Positions 45,274-55,023 are shown, counted from the stretch's first letter. The stretch: 64,000 bases of DNA from Streptomyces sp. T12 (GCF_028736035.1 NZ_CP117866.1:9155001-9219000); one strand, 5' to 3'. Numbers and translations are program-made. The notes: generated by a model not told the origin, from the sequence alone.

Positions 45274-46620
45274 TCAGGCCGTCACCGACTCCGGCTGCGC
45301 GGCCTGCTGGGCCGTGCGCTCGCCGAGCAGCTCCGTCGGGATCTTGGCGGTCTCGCGGGCCGAGAGGGCGGCCACGACCGGCGGCACGCACAGGGCGGCC
45401 GTGAACAGGGCCACCGAGGACCAGTCGTCGCCGTTCGGGCCGGCGATCTGCGCGGCGAAGGTGACCGCGAAGCCGGCGACCGCGAAGCCGATCTGGGTGC
45501 CGATGGCCATGCCGGACAGGCGGACCCGGGTGGAGAACATCTCGCCGTAGAAGGAGGGCCACACGCCGTTCGCGGCGCTGTAGACCACACCGAAGGTGAC
45601 GATGCCCAGCAGCAGGGTCAGCGGGTAGGAGCCGGTCGAGATCGACCACAGGTAGAGGAACATCATCACCGCGCTGCCGGCCGCGCCGATCAGGTACACC
45701 GGGCGGCGCCCGATGCGGTCCGACAGGGTGGCCCACAGCGGGATCGCGGCGAGGGCGACCAGGTTGGCGAGAGCGCCCACCCACAGCATGGAGGACTTGC
45801 TCATCCCGACCGAGTCGCTCGTGGCGTACGACAGCGCCCACACCGTGAAGATCGTGCTGACCGAGGCGACCAGCGCACCGCCGATCACCCGCAGCACATC
45901 CGCCCAGTGCTCCCGCATCAGTATCGCGAGCGGCATCTTGGGGACGCCCTCGGTCGCGGCCTGCTGCTCGAAGGCCGGCGTCTCCTCCAGCTTGCGGCGG
46001 ATGACATAACCGACGACGGCGACCGCGATGCTCATCCAGAACGGAACCCGCCAGCCCCACGACAGCAACTGCTCCTCCGGCAGCGCGGCGATCGGGATGA
46101 AGACCAGGGTGGCCAGCAGCTGCCCGCCCTGTGTGCCGCTCAGCGTGAAGCTGGTGAAGAAGCCGCGCCGATGTGGTGGCGCGTGTTCCAGGGTCATCGA
46201 GTTGGCGCTGGCCTGCTCGCCCGCCGCCGAGATGCCCTGCAGCACCCGGCACAGCACCAGCAGGACGGGTGCCAGGGTGCCGACCTGGTCGCGGGTCGGC
46301 AGACAGCCGATGAGGAACGTCGACACGCCCATCAGGATCAGCGTGAAGACCATGATCTTCTTACGGCCCATCCGGTCGCCGAAGTGACCGAGGAACAGCG
46401 CCCCGACCGGCCGCGCGGCGTACGCCACGCCGAACGTGGCCAGCGACAGCAGGGTGGCGGTCGCCGGGTCGGACTCGTCGAAGAAGACCTCGGGGAAGAT
46501 CAGCGCCGCCGCGCTGCCGTAGATGAAGAAGTCGTAGTACTCCAGGGCGCTGCCGATCCAGGCAGCGGTCGCGGCCTTCTTCGGCTGCCCCGGCGGGGCA
46601 TGGGGGACACGGACGGACAC
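45274..46620 (-). CDS. MHS-family MFS transporter, shikimate/quinate uptake candidate
   Basis: A 448-residue metabolite:H+ symporter starting at GTG 46620 behind GAAGGAG. TM1 shows IGSALEYYDFFIYGSAAAL, typical of the MHS group (ShiA, ProP, KgtP), and motif A is LGHFGDRMGRKKIMVFTL with a second LSDRIGRRPVYLIG. The neighbouring TetR, shikimate dehydrogenase and dehydroshikimate dehydratase genes suggest shikimate or quinate as cargo. An operator-like site at 46718-46742, about 100 bases upstream, resembles one before the dehydrogenase gene. Confidence 0.88.
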   Translation of the reverse strand: MSVRVPHAPPGQPKKAATAAWIGSALEYYDFFIYGSAAALIFPEVFFDESDPATATLLSLATFGVAYAARPVGALFLGHFGDRMGRKKIMVFTLILMGVSTFLIGCLPTRDQVGTLAPVLLVLCRVLQGISAAGEQASANSMTLEHAPPHRRGFFTSFTLSGTQGGQLLATLVFIPIAALPEEQLLSWGWRVPFWMSIAVAVVGYVIRRKLEETPAFEQQAATEGVPKMPLAILMREHWADVLRVIGGALVASVSTIFTVWALSYATSDSVGMSKSSMLWVGALANLVALAAIPLWATLSDRIGRRPVYLIGAAGSAVMMFLYLWSISTGSYPLTLLLGIVTFGVVYSAANGVWPSFYGEMFSTRVRLSGMAIGTQIGFAVAGFAVTFAAQIAGPNGDDWSSVALFTAALCVPPVVAALSARETAKIPTELLGERTAQQAAQPESVTA

Positions 46621-46717
46621 GGCGTGCTCCTTCGAGGGGACTCCAACATAGGCGGAGTGAGCGGAAACGAGGGAAAAGCGAGGGAAAACCAGGAAGGGGA
46701 GAAGTGCCGGATCCCGG

Positions 46718-46742
46718 CTAATTAACCCACTGGGTAGTTAGT
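46718..46742. promoter_or_regulatory. TetR-type operator before transporter gene
   Basis: Reading the reverse strand, ACTAACTACCCAGTGGGT begins the site; it contains the palindrome ACCCAnTGGGT and CTAA/TTAG outer arms. ACTAACTnnCCAGT recurs at 47594 before the shikimate dehydrogenase, so both are probably bound by the same regulator (46805-47470). Confidence 0.6.
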
Positions 46743-46804
46743 AGCGGTGGCTACGGATGTTGCGCCCACGTTTCCCGGGTGTCAAGGGGTGGTGCCGTAC
46801 GACT

Positions 46805-47470
46805 TCAGTCCGCCGCGCGCTCCGCGGTCAGGTACGCGATCACCATGTCGCCGAGCATCGCGCGGTAGTGCTCGCGCTGGGCCGGATCCACCAGGTCGCG
46901 GCCGAACAGGGCGCCGAAGGTGTGCCGGTTGGCGACCCGGAAGAAGCAGAAGGAGCTGATCATCGCGTGCAGGTCGACGGCGTCGACGTCGGCCGTGAAC
47001 AGGCCGGACTGCTGCCCCGACTCCAGGATCCGGCGGATCACGTCCAGCGCCGGTGAGCCGATCTTGCCGAGCTTCTCGGAGGCGGCGATGTGCTCGGCCC
47101 CGTGGATGTTCTCGATGCTGACCAGGCGGATGAAGTCGGGGTGCTGCTCGTGGTGGTCGAAGGTCAGCTCGGCCAGCCGGCGGATGGCCGCGACCGGGTC
47201 CAGGTGCTCGACGTCGAGCTGCTGCTCGGCCTCCCGGATCACGCCGTACGCGCGCTCCAGCACGGCCGTGAACAGCTGCTCCTTGCCGCCGAAGTAGTAG
47301 TAGATCATCCGCTTCGTGGTGCGGGTGCGGGCGGCGATGTCGTCGACGCGGGCCCCGGCGAAGCCGACCCGGGCGAACTCCTGCGTCGCGACGTCCAGGA
47401 TCTCGGCCTGGGTGCGGGCGGCGTCACGGATCCGTCCGTTGGGTCGTGCCGGTTCGTCGACGCTGGTCAT
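46805..47470 (-). CDS. TetR-family regulator of shikimate/quinate genes
   Basis: A 221-residue regulator; ATG 47470 (MTSVDEPARPNGRIRDAAR) follows AAGGA, and the longer frame upstream runs into promoter DNA. The DNA-binding part is FARVGFAGARVDDIAARTRTTKRMIYYYFGGKEQLF at about 33-68. The ligand domain includes HPDFIRLVSIENIHGAEHI, frequent in TetR regulators of aromatic or quinate catabolism. It lies between the transporter and the divergent dehydrogenase operon, with operator-like sites before each. Repression relieved by shikimate, quinate or a product is inferred. Confidence 0.88.
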   Translation of the reverse strand: MTSVDEPARPNGRIRDAARTQAEILDVATQEFARVGFAGARVDDIAARTRTTKRMIYYYFGGKEQLFTAVLERAYGVIREAEQQLDVEHLDPVAAIRRLAELTFDHHEQHPDFIRLVSIENIHGAEHIAASEKLGKIGSPALDVIRRILESGQQSGLFTADVDAVDLHAMISSFCFFRVANRHTFGALFGRDLVDPAQREHYRAMLGDMVIAYLTAERAAD

Positions 47471-47593
47471 CGGGTTCCTTCGGCGAGGGGCGAGCGCGCC
47501 CCCGGTGGCTTGCTCGCGTGCCGGTGATTCTAGAAGGCGCCTCACCTCGCGTGCGGGGCCAGGCCTTCCCAAGCGCCCGCACCTCCTGCTATG

Positions 47594-47622
47594 ACTAACT
47601 CACCAGTTCGTACATTAGTGAG
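47594..47622. promoter_or_regulatory. TetR-type operator before shikimate dehydrogenase
   Basis: ACTAACTCACCAGTTCG with AACT/AGTT dyad; further arms ACTAA/TTAGT and CTCAC/GTGAG span the site. It lies between the divergent TetR (start 47470) and dehydrogenase (start 47643) genes and matches the site at 46718-46742. Confidence 0.6.
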
Positions 47623-47642
47623 CCGCTCAGGAGGTCCCACCG

Positions 47643-48527
47643 GTGGCCAAGGACGCCAAGGACTCGTATCTCGTCGGGCTGATCGGTTCCGGCATCGGCC
47701 CGTCGCTCAGCCCGGCCCTGCACGAGCGGGAGGCCGACCGGCAGGGTCTGCGCTATCTGTACCGGCTCATCGACATCGACGCGCTCGGCGCCGCGCCCGA
47801 GGCGGTGGGCGACCTGGTGCGGGCCGCCCGGGACCTGGGCTTCGACGGGCTCAACATCACGCACCCGTGCAAGCAGCTCGTCATCGGGCACCTGGACGCG
47901 CTCGCCCCCCAGGCCGAGGCGCTGGGCGCGGTCAACACCGTCGTCTTCGAGGGCGGCCGGGCCGTCGGCCACAACACGGACGTCACCGGCTTCGCCGCCT
48001 CCTTCGCGCGCGGGCTGCCCGACGTGCCGCTGGAGCGGGTCGTGCAGCTGGGCGCGGGGGGCGCGGGCGCGGCCGTCGCGCACGCCATGCTGACGCTCGG
48101 CGCCGAGCGGGTCACCGTGGTCGACGCACTGGCCGACCGGGCCGCCGATCTCGCCGCCTCCCTGAACCGGCACTTCGGCGCCGGCCGCGCGGTCGGCGCC
48201 GCTCTCGACGCGCTGCCCGGGCTCATGAGCCACGCCGACGGCCTCGTGCACGCCACCCCCACCGGCATGGCCGCCCACCCCGGCCTGCCCCTTTCGGCCG
48301 AGCTGCTCCACCCGGGGCTGTGGGTCGCCGAGGTCGTCTACCGCCCGCTGGAGACAGAGCTGCTCCGCACCGCCCGCGCGATCGGCTGCGCCACTTTGGA
48401 CGGCGGCGGCATGGCGGTCTTCCAGGCCGTGGACGCGTTCCGCCTGTTCACCGGGCGCGAGCCCGACAGCGCGCGGATGCTCGCGGACATCGCCGAACTG
48501 GCGGGTCCCGTAGGAACCCCGAGGTAG
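47643..48527 (+). CDS. Shikimate/quinate dehydrogenase, catabolic type
   Basis: A 294-residue AroE-family enzyme starting at GTG 47643 behind CAGGAGG. The substrate site is GSGIGPSLSPALHE, NITHPCKQ (catalytic lysine in the HPCKQ form found in NAD-type quinate/shikimate dehydrogenases), AVNTVVF and HNTDVTGF (catalytic Asp). The nucleotide site is QLGAGGAGAAVAHAML, followed by VVDALADRA; an acidic residue at the strand end favours NAD over NADP. It would oxidise shikimate to dehydroshikimate for the next gene. It is not the biosynthetic aroE, judging by context. Confidence 0.9.
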   Translation: MAKDAKDSYLVGLIGSGIGPSLSPALHEREADRQGLRYLYRLIDIDALGAAPEAVGDLVRAARDLGFDGLNITHPCKQLVIGHLDALAPQAEALGAVNTVVFEGGRAVGHNTDVTGFAASFARGLPDVPLERVVQLGAGGAGAAVAHAMLTLGAERVTVVDALADRAADLAASLNRHFGAGRAVGAALDALPGLMSHADGLVHATPTGMAAHPGLPLSAELLHPGLWVAEVVYRPLETELLRTARAIGCATLDGGGMAVFQAVDAFRLFTGREPDSARMLADIAELAGPVGTPR

Positions 48528-48560
48528 GACAGGCAGGAAGAAGTAGGAAGAGGTACCGGC

Positions 48561-50348
48561 ATGCGTACGTCCATCGCCACCGTCTCCCTCAGCGGATCCC
48601 TCACCGAGAAGCTCACGGCCGCCTCCCGGGCCGGCTTCGACGGTGTGGAGATCTTCGAGAACGACCTGCTGGCCAGCCCGCTCACCCCCGAGGAGATCCG
48701 CGGCCGCTGCGCCGACCTCGGCCTCACCGTCGACCTCTACCAGCCGATGCGGGACATCGAGGCGGTGCCCGCCGAGGAGTTCGCCCGCAATCTGCGCCGC
48801 GCCCGGCACAAGTTCGAGCTGATGGGGCGGCTCGGCGCCGACACCGTCCTCGTCTGCTCCAGCGTCCACCCCCTGGCGGTGGACGACGACGCGCTCGCCG
48901 CCGAGCACCTGTCCCAACTCGCCGACCTGGCCCAGGAATTCGGCGTCCGCGTCGCCTACGAGGCGCTCGCCTGGGGACGTAACGTCAGCACGTACGACCA
49001 CGCCTGGCGCATCGTCGAGGCCGCCGCCCACCCCGCGCTCGGCACCTGCCTGGACAGCTTCCACATCCTCTCCCGCGGCTCCGACCCCAAAGGCATTGCG
49101 GACATCCCCGGCGAGAAGATCTTCTTCCTCCAGCTGGCGGACGCCCCACTGCTCGCGATGGACGTCCTGCAGTGGAGCCGCCACTACCGCTGCTTCCCCG
49201 GACAGGGCGGCTTCGACGTCGCCGGACTGGTACGCCACGTCCTGCGCACGGGATACGACGGCCCCCTCTCCCTGGAGGTCTTCAACGACGTCTTCCGCCA
49301 GGCCGAGGCCGGCCCGACGGCCGTGGACGCCCACCGCTCGCTGCTGGTCCTGAAGGAGACGGTCGGCCTGGCCACCCCGCCCGCCGCCGTCGTCCCCAGC
49401 GGCGTCGCCTTCGCCGAACTGGTCACCCCCGACGCCGCACCGGTCTCGGCCGTACTCGGCGCCCTGGGCTTCGCCCGCACCGCACGGCACCGCAGCAAAC
49501 CCGTCGACCTCTGGGAGCTGGGCGAGGCCCGCGTCCTGGTGAACACCGGCGGCTCGGCCCGTCGCGACGGCACCGGACTCGCCGCCATCGGCCTGGAGTC
49601 ACCCGACCCGGCCGGCGCCGCCCGCCGCGCCGAGGCCCTCCTGGCCCCCGTCCTGCCCCGCCGCCGCGCCCTGGAGGACGCCCCGCTGGACGCGGTCGCG
49701 GCGCCCGACGGCACGGAACTCTTCTTCTGCGCCACGAACCGTCCCGAACTGCCCGACTGGCGGGCCGACTTCAGGGATGTCGAGCACGAGGCAGGGCCGG
49801 CCGGCGTGCACCGCATCGACCATCTCGCCCTCACCCAGCCCTGGCACCACTACGACGAGGCGACCCTCTTCCACCGCAGCGTCCTCGGCCTGGACGCCCA
49901 GGAGAGCGTCGACGTCGCCGACCCCTACGGCCTGATGCGCAGCCGCGCCGTCACCAACCACGACGGCAGCGTCCGTATCGCCCTGAGCGTCGGCGCGGCA
50001 CCGACCGACGACACCGTGCACGCCCAGCACATCGCGCTGGCCACGGACGACGTGGTCGCCGCGGCCCGGCGCTACCGGGAGGCGGGCGGTCGCCTGCTGC
50101 CGATCCCCGCCAACTACTACGACGACCTCGGAGCACGGTACGAGTTCGCGGACGGCGAGCTGGAGACGTATCGCGAGCTGGGCATCCTCTACGACCGTGA
50201 CGCGTGCGGCGAGTTCCGGCACTGCTACACGGTGACGGTCGGCCGTGTCTTCTTCGAGCTCGTGCAGCGGGACGGCTACCGGGGTTACGGCGCCCAGAAC
50301 GCGCCGGTGCGGCTTGCCGCCCAGCACGTTCTCAGCCCCGGCCGGTGA
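48561..50348 (+). CDS. quiC: Dehydroshikimate dehydratase fused to HPPD-like domain (QuiC type)
   Basis: A 595-residue fusion starting at ATG 48561, 33 bases after the dehydrogenase. Residues 1-280 form a xylose-isomerase-like TIM barrel (SLSGSLTEKLTAASRAGFDG, VEIFENDLL, RVAYEALAWG, GTCLDSFHILSRGS) with metal-binding Glu, Asp and His. Residues about 290-595 are a glyoxalase-type domain as in 4-hydroxyphenylpyruvate dioxygenase, with ligands in HRIDHLALTQ, HAQHIALATDD and FFELVQRDG. Proteins of this build convert dehydroshikimate to protocatechuate; the role of the HPPD-like half is debated. Protocatechuate ring-cleavage genes are not in the window. Confidence 0.88.
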   Translation: MRTSIATVSLSGSLTEKLTAASRAGFDGVEIFENDLLASPLTPEEIRGRCADLGLTVDLYQPMRDIEAVPAEEFARNLRRARHKFELMGRLGADTVLVCSSVHPLAVDDDALAAEHLSQLADLAQEFGVRVAYEALAWGRNVSTYDHAWRIVEAAAHPALGTCLDSFHILSRGSDPKGIADIPGEKIFFLQLADAPLLAMDVLQWSRHYRCFPGQGGFDVAGLVRHVLRTGYDGPLSLEVFNDVFRQAEAGPTAVDAHRSLLVLKETVGLATPPAAVVPSGVAFAELVTPDAAPVSAVLGALGFARTARHRSKPVDLWELGEARVLVNTGGSARRDGTGLAAIGLESPDPAGAARRAEALLAPVLPRRRALEDAPLDAVAAPDGTELFFCATNRPELPDWRADFRDVEHEAGPAGVHRIDHLALTQPWHHYDEATLFHRSVLGLDAQESVDVADPYGLMRSRAVTNHDGSVRIALSVGAAPTDDTVHAQHIALATDDVVAAARRYREAGGRLLPIPANYYDDLGARYEFADGELETYRELGILYDRDACGEFRHCYTVTVGRVFFELVQRDGYRGYGAQNAPVRLAAQHVLSPGR

Positions 50349-50354
50349 ACCGGC

Positions 50355-51800
50355 CTACTGGCGGCTGACGGTCCGGGTCACGCCGGCGATGACCGTCGTG
50401 GCCAGGATCCAGCCGGTGAGGACCAGGATGTACGACAGCCACTGCTGCCCGCCCTGCGGGGCGAACGCGGATTCCTGTCCGAAGGAGATCACCGGCAGCA
50501 GCAGGTCGAGCGTGTAGAACACCGGGTTGAAGTGTGGTGCCTCGTCCGCCTTCAGCGGTGGGGGCGCGTCCACCGCGAAGGCGACCGAGCCGACGGCGAG
50601 CAGGGACAGCAGCCAGCCCAGGGCGCGCATCGGCCGGAAGCCGTAGCCGACGGTGGCGTCCTGGACGTGGCCCCACAGGCGGCCGTACCAGGGCAGGGTC
50701 GTGTGGTGGCGGCGCTGCTTGGCGAGCTGGACGAGGCGGGCGGCGTGGTCGTCGCCGGTGCGGCGGTAGGCGGCGGTCAACTGCTCGTACCCGTGCGGGT
50801 CGAAGGTGTCCTCGTCCCGCTCCAGCATGGGCAGCCGGCGCTCCGGCGGCTCGTGCGGGGTCAGGGAGGTGTAGGTGAGGTCGAGGAGACGGACCTGGTC
50901 CGGCAGCATCTCCGGCTCCAGGTTGAGGTGTTCTATCTGGGAGCGGCGCAGGTTGAGCATGCCCTCGACCGGCGGGCCCTTGCGCAGCCACACCTCGCCG
51001 ATGACGCAGCTGCTCGCCCGCATCGCGGTGCCGCCGGGGTTGGACAGCCGGCTGTACAGCAGGTCGAACCGCCCCGGTATGCGGGCGCCGCGCATGTCGA
51101 TGCGGCCATGGGCGCGCAGCCGTCGGCCCAGCACGTTGGCGCCCACGTCGAGGGCCTCCGCGTCGATGACGTTGCCGCCGGGGTTGTGCAGCTCCGCGTC
51201 CTCCAGGTCGAGCGAGCCCGCCACGGTGGCGCCGTCCAGCCGGATCCGCCCCCGTGCGCGCAGGTGATGCGCGCACAGGTCGTCGTCGACGGACACCTGG
51301 TTGAGCTGGAGGGCGGTCTGCGCGGTGTCGCCGACAGTGATGTCCGCCTGATCGAGGAAGAGGGCGCCCGCGATCTGAGCGCCGTCGACGCGGACGGCCC
51401 CGTCGAACCGGCAGCGTGTCAGCCGCAGGCTCCCGTCGATCCGGGCACGCGTCACCGAGAGGCCGGGCAGCTCGGAATCCCGCAGGCTGAGGTAGCGCAG
51501 CTGGGCACCGACGAAGTCCGGCGCGTGCTCGAAGCGGCAGTGGGTGAGGTGGATGACGCTGTCGACCGTCGCATACCTCAGGTCCAGCGGACCGGTGATG
51601 CGCGCGCCTCTGACCTTGAGGGCCGCGATCTCCCCGGGTTCCCTGGGGCCGTTGAGCAGCAAGGTCCGCAACACCCCGGCACGAAGGGTGCGTTCGGGTG
51701 CCCCTTCCGGTTCGGTGCCCTCACGGAAGTCCACCTCCGTGGCCGTGGCGAAGGCCTGCCACACCCGCAGTTCGGCCGGCGTCAGATCGTTGATCTCCAT
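50355..51800 (-). CDS. Membrane protein with beta-helix/pentapeptide-like repeats
   Basis: A 481-residue protein starting at ATG 51800. Residues about 55-290 are irregular repeats of about 20 residues with regular small/hydrophobic spacing (VRGARITGPLDLRYATVDSV, ATVAGSLDLEDAELHNPGG), the look of a right-handed beta-helix. Two copies of a LHNPGG/LSNPGG motif recur at about 60-residue distance. The C-terminus has two or three membrane segments (MRALGWLLSLLAVGSVAFAV, WLSYILVLTGWILATTVIAG). It is sometimes annotated as a membrane-associated oxidoreductase, but I see no cofactor motif. It lies 78 bases downstream of the pentose-phosphate operon. Function unknown. Confidence 0.8.
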   Translation of the reverse strand: MEINDLTPAELRVWQAFATATEVDFREGTEPEGAPERTLRAGVLRTLLLNGPREPGEIAALKVRGARITGPLDLRYATVDSVIHLTHCRFEHAPDFVGAQLRYLSLRDSELPGLSVTRARIDGSLRLTRCRFDGAVRVDGAQIAGALFLDQADITVGDTAQTALQLNQVSVDDDLCAHHLRARGRIRLDGATVAGSLDLEDAELHNPGGNVIDAEALDVGANVLGRRLRAHGRIDMRGARIPGRFDLLYSRLSNPGGTAMRASSCVIGEVWLRKGPPVEGMLNLRRSQIEHLNLEPEMLPDQVRLLDLTYTSLTPHEPPERRLPMLERDEDTFDPHGYEQLTAAYRRTGDDHAARLVQLAKQRRHHTTLPWYGRLWGHVQDATVGYGFRPMRALGWLLSLLAVGSVAFAVDAPPPLKADEAPHFNPVFYTLDLLLPVISFGQESAFAPQGGQQWLSYILVLTGWILATTVIAGVTRTVSRQ

Positions 51801-51878
51801 CAGCCGGGACTCTGACGCCGGCCGCCGAACCTGTCAACTCGAGGCTGCACTACGGCCAGATGGACAGCCCTTCGTTCT

Positions 51879-52466
51879 CTAGGACCTGACGTTCCACTCC
51901 GCGATCACCGGGCGGCCGTGCTCCGTCGACAAGCGGCTCACCGTGCCCGTCGCCAGCTGGAACAGCCGCCCGTCCGCCGGTGCCAGCCCCAGCCGGCGGG
52001 CCGTCAGGACGCGCAGGAAGTGACCGTGGGCCACGAGGACGACATCGCCGTCGAGCAGCGCCACGTCCACCCGGGCGAGCACCCGGTCGGCACGCGCCCC
52101 CACCTCGGCCGGTGACTCACCGGGGTGACCGTCCGGTCCGCGCGGCACTCCGTCGGTCCACAGGTACCAGTCGGGACGGGAGCGGTGGATGTCGACGGTG
52201 GTGACACCCTCGTAGCCGCCGTAGTCCCACTCGTGCAGGTCCGGTTCCGGTACGGCCCCGCTCACGCCCGCCAGTTCGGCGGTGCGCACGGCGCGGCTCA
52301 GCGGGCTGGTGAGCGCCAGGGAGAAGGTCCGGCCGGTGAGGAGCGGGGCGAGGGACTTGGCCTGTTCCTCACCGGCCTGGGTGAGGGGCAGGTCGGTCCA
52401 GCTGGTGTGCTGGCCCGACCTGCTCCACTCCGTCTCACCGTGGCGGACCAGCAGGAGATCCCCCAC
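51879..52466 (-). CDS. Histidine phosphatase (phosphoglycerate mutase-like)
   Basis: A 195-residue enzyme. The phospho-acceptor histidine is in LLLVRHGETEWS, and SPLSRAVRTAELA, EWDYGGYEG and VLVAHGHFLRVLTARRL complete the active site. The GTG start at 52466 is six bases after the gnd stop, so it is part of the pentose-phosphate operon. A sugar-phosphate or 2-phosphoglycolate-type phosphatase activity is more likely than a mutase, given its size and the acidic EWDYGGYEG loop. Exact substrate unknown. Confidence 0.88.
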   Translation of the reverse strand: MGDLLLVRHGETEWSRSGQHTSWTDLPLTQAGEEQAKSLAPLLTGRTFSLALTSPLSRAVRTAELAGVSGAVPEPDLHEWDYGGYEGVTTVDIHRSRPDWYLWTDGVPRGPDGHPGESPAEVGARADRVLARVDVALLDGDVVLVAHGHFLRVLTARRLGLAPADGRLFQLATGTVSRLSTEHGRPVIAEWNVRS

Positions 52467-52472
52467 GGTCGG

Positions 52473-53357
52473 CTACTTCGACTCGACGGCGTGGCCGCCG
52501 AACTGGTTGCGCAGCGCCGCGATCATCTTCATCTGCGGGGAGTCGTCCTGGCGGGACGCGAACCGAGCGAAGAGCGAGGCCGTGATCGCGGGCAGCGGCA
52601 CGGCGTTGTCGATGGCCGCCTCGACGGTCCACCGGCCCTCACCGGAGTCCTCCGCGTAACCGCGCAGCTTCTGCAGGTGCTCGTCCTCGTCGAGGGCGTT
52701 CACCGCGAGGTCCAGCAGCCAGGAGCGGATGACCGTGCCCTCCTGCCAGGAGCGGAAGACCTCGCGGACGTTGTCCACCGAGTTGACCTTCTCCAGCAGC
52801 TCCCAGCCCTCGGCGTAGGCCTGCATCATGGCGTACTCGATGCCGTTGTGGACCATCTTCGAGAAGTGCCCCGCACCGACGCGGCCGGCATGGACATAGC
52901 CGTACGGTCCCTCCGGCTTGAGCGCCTCGAAGATCGGCTCCAGGCGCTCCACGTGTTCCTTGTCGCCGCCGACCATCAGCGCGTAGCCGTTCTGCAGGCC
53001 CCACACGCCGCCGGAGACGCCCGCGTCGACGAAGCCGATGCCCTTGATGCCGAGCTCGGCGGCGTGCTTCTCGTCGTCGGTCCAGCGGGAGTTGCCGCCG
53101 TCGACCACCGTGTCACCCGGGGACAGCAGGTCCTTGAGTTCGTCGATGACGGTCTGGGTGGCGGTGCCGGCCGGGACCATCACCCAGACGGTGCGCGGCG
53201 CGTCGAGCTGGCGGACCAGTTCTTCGAGGCTCTTGACGTCGGAGACCTCGGGGTTGCGGTCGTAGCCGATGACGGTGTGGCCGGCGCGGCGGATCCGCTC
53301 GCGCATGTTGCCGCCCATCTTGCCGAGGCCGATGAGGCCCAACTGCATGGCTGTCAT
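52473..53357 (-). CDS. gnd: 6-phosphogluconate dehydrogenase, short form
   Basis: A 294-residue decarboxylating dehydrogenase of the shorter (GndA-type) class. The NAD(P) site is LGLIGLGKMGGNMRERIRRA, the substrate loop VVDGGNSRWTDDEK, and catalytic residues lie in FVDAGVSGGVWGL and GHFSKMVHNGIEYAMMQAY. It lacks the long C-terminal part of 470-residue enzymes, as usual in this class. ATG 53357 is one base after the pgi stop. It makes ribulose 5-phosphate. The adjacent zwf, opcA and pgi make this a compact oxidative pentose-phosphate unit. Confidence 0.94.
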   Translation of the reverse strand: MTAMQLGLIGLGKMGGNMRERIRRAGHTVIGYDRNPEVSDVKSLEELVRQLDAPRTVWVMVPAGTATQTVIDELKDLLSPGDTVVDGGNSRWTDDEKHAAELGIKGIGFVDAGVSGGVWGLQNGYALMVGGDKEHVERLEPIFEALKPEGPYGYVHAGRVGAGHFSKMVHNGIEYAMMQAYAEGWELLEKVNSVDNVREVFRSWQEGTVIRSWLLDLAVNALDEDEHLQKLRGYAEDSGEGRWTVEAAIDNAVPLPAITASLFARFASRQDDSPQMKMIAALRNQFGGHAVESK

Positions 53358-53358
53358 G

Positions 53359-55023
53359 TCAGTTCACTTCCTTGAGATCACGGTAGGCGGCCACGAGAGC
53401 GGCGGTGGAGGCGTCGAGGCCGGGGACGTGGGCGCCCTCGGTCAGCGCGGGCTCGACCCGCTTGGCGAGGACCTTGCCCAGCTCCACGCCCCACTGGTCG
53501 AAGGAGTCGATGTTCCAGACGGCGCCCTGGACGAACACCTTGTGCTCGTAGAGGGCGACCAGCTGCCCGAGGACCGACGGGGTCAGCTCGGGGGCGAGGA
53601 TCGTGGTGGTGGGGTGGTTGCCCTGGAATGTGCGGTGGACGACCTGATGCTCCGGGACACCCTCCGCGCGCACCTCGTCCGCCGTCTTGCCGAAGGCGAG
53701 CGCCTGGCCCTGGGCGAAGAGGTTCGCCATCAACAGGTCGTGCTGCGCCTTGAGTTCGTCACTGAGCTCGGCGACCGGCCGGGCGAAGCCGATCAGGTCG
53801 GCCGGGATCAGCCGGGTGCCCTGGTGGATCAACTGGTAGTAGGCGTGCTGCCCGTTGGTGCCGGGCGTACCCCACACCACCGGACCGGTCTCCCAGCCCA
53901 CGACATGGCCGTCACGGTCGACCGACTTGCCGTTGGACTCCATGTCCAGCTGCTGCAGATACGCCGTGAACTTCGACAGGTAGTGCGAGTACGGCAGCAC
54001 CGCATGGGACTCGGCGCCGAAGAAATTGCCGTACCAGATGCCCAACAGGCCCATGATCAGGGGGGCGTTGGCCTCGGCCGGCGCGCTCTTGAAGTGCTCG
54101 TCGACGATGCGGAAGCCGTCGAGCATCTCCCGGAAGCGGTCCGGGCCGATGGCGATCATCAGGGACAGGCCGATCGCCGAGTCGTACGAGTAGCGGCCGC
54201 CGACCCAGTCCCAGAACTCGAACATGTTGTCCGGGTCGATGCCGAAGTCCGCCACCTTCTCGGCGTTGGTCGACAGCGCCACGAAGTGCTTGGCGACCGC
54301 CTTGTCCTCGCCGCCCAGCCCGGCCAGCAGCCAGGAACGGGCCGACGTGGCATTGGTGATCGTCTCGATCGTGGTGAACGTCTTGGACGCGACGATGAAC
54401 AGAGTCTCCGCCGGATCCAGGTCCCGGACCGCCTCGTGGAGGTCGGCGCCGTCGACGTTGGAGACGAACCGGAACGTCAACTCCCGTGCCGTGAACGGGC
54501 GAAGAGCCTCGTACGCCATGGCGGGACCGAGATCGGAGCCGCCGATGCCGATGTTGACGACGTTGCGGATACGGCGGCCCGTGTGGCCGGTCCACTCGCC
54601 GGAGCGGACGCGGTTCGCGAACGCGCCCATCTGGTCGAGCACCGCGTGCACCTTGGGGACGACGTTCTCGCCGTCGACCTCGATCACCGCGTCGGCCGGG
54701 GCACGCAGGGCGGTGTGCAGCACCGCCCGGTCCTCGGTGACGTTGATCTTCTCGCCCCGGAACATCGCGTCCCGCAGCCCGAACACGTCGGTGGCGGTGG
54801 CCAGCTCCTGCAGCAGGGCGAGCGTCTCGTCGTTGACCAGGTGCTTGGAGTAGTCGATGCGCAGATCGCCGACGCGCACGACGTAACGCTGCGCGCGGGC
54901 GGGATCGGCCGCGAACAGCTCACGCAGCCGAGGGCGCTGCAGCGTGTCCGCGCGGTGGTCCTCCAGGGCCACCCACTCGGGGCGCCGGGTGAGCCGGGGG
55001 GAGTCGGACAGTGGGTCAGACAT
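53359..55023 (-). CDS. pgi: Glucose-6-phosphate isomerase
   Basis: A 554-residue enzyme. Signatures are [48 protein letters not shown], the PGI pattern in [20 protein letters not shown] (with GKSVDRDGH) and the C-terminal [17 protein letters not shown]. The catalytic Glu is in [21 protein letters not shown] and its surroundings. The start at ATG 55023 overlaps opcA by eight bases and the stop is directly before gnd. It links glycolysis to the pentose-phosphate genes of the operon. Confidence 0.95.
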   Translation of the reverse strand: MSDPLSDSPRLTRRPEWVALEDHRADTLQRPRLRELFAADPARAQRYVVRVGDLRIDYSKHLVNDETLALLQELATATDVFGLRDAMFRGEKINVTEDRAVLHTALRAPADAVIEVDGENVVPKVHAVLDQMGAFANRVRSGEWTGHTGRRIRNVVNIGIGGSDLGPAMAYEALRPFTARELTFRFVSNVDGADLHEAVRDLDPAETLFIVASKTFTTIETITNATSARSWLLAGLGGEDKAVAKHFVALSTNAEKVADFGIDPDNMFEFWDWVGGRYSYDSAIGLSLMIAIGPDRFREMLDGFRIVDEHFKSAPAEANAPLIMGLLGIWYGNFFGAESHAVLPYSHYLSKFTAYLQQLDMESNGKSVDRDGHVVGWETGPVVWGTPGTNGQHAYYQLIHQGTRLIPADLIGFARPVAELSDELKAQHDLLMANLFAQGQALAFGKTADEVRAEGVPEHQVVHRTFQGNHPTTTILAPELTPSVLGQLVALYEHKVFVQGAVWNIDSFDQWGVELGKVLAKRVEPALTEGAHVPGLDASTAALVAAYRDLKEVN

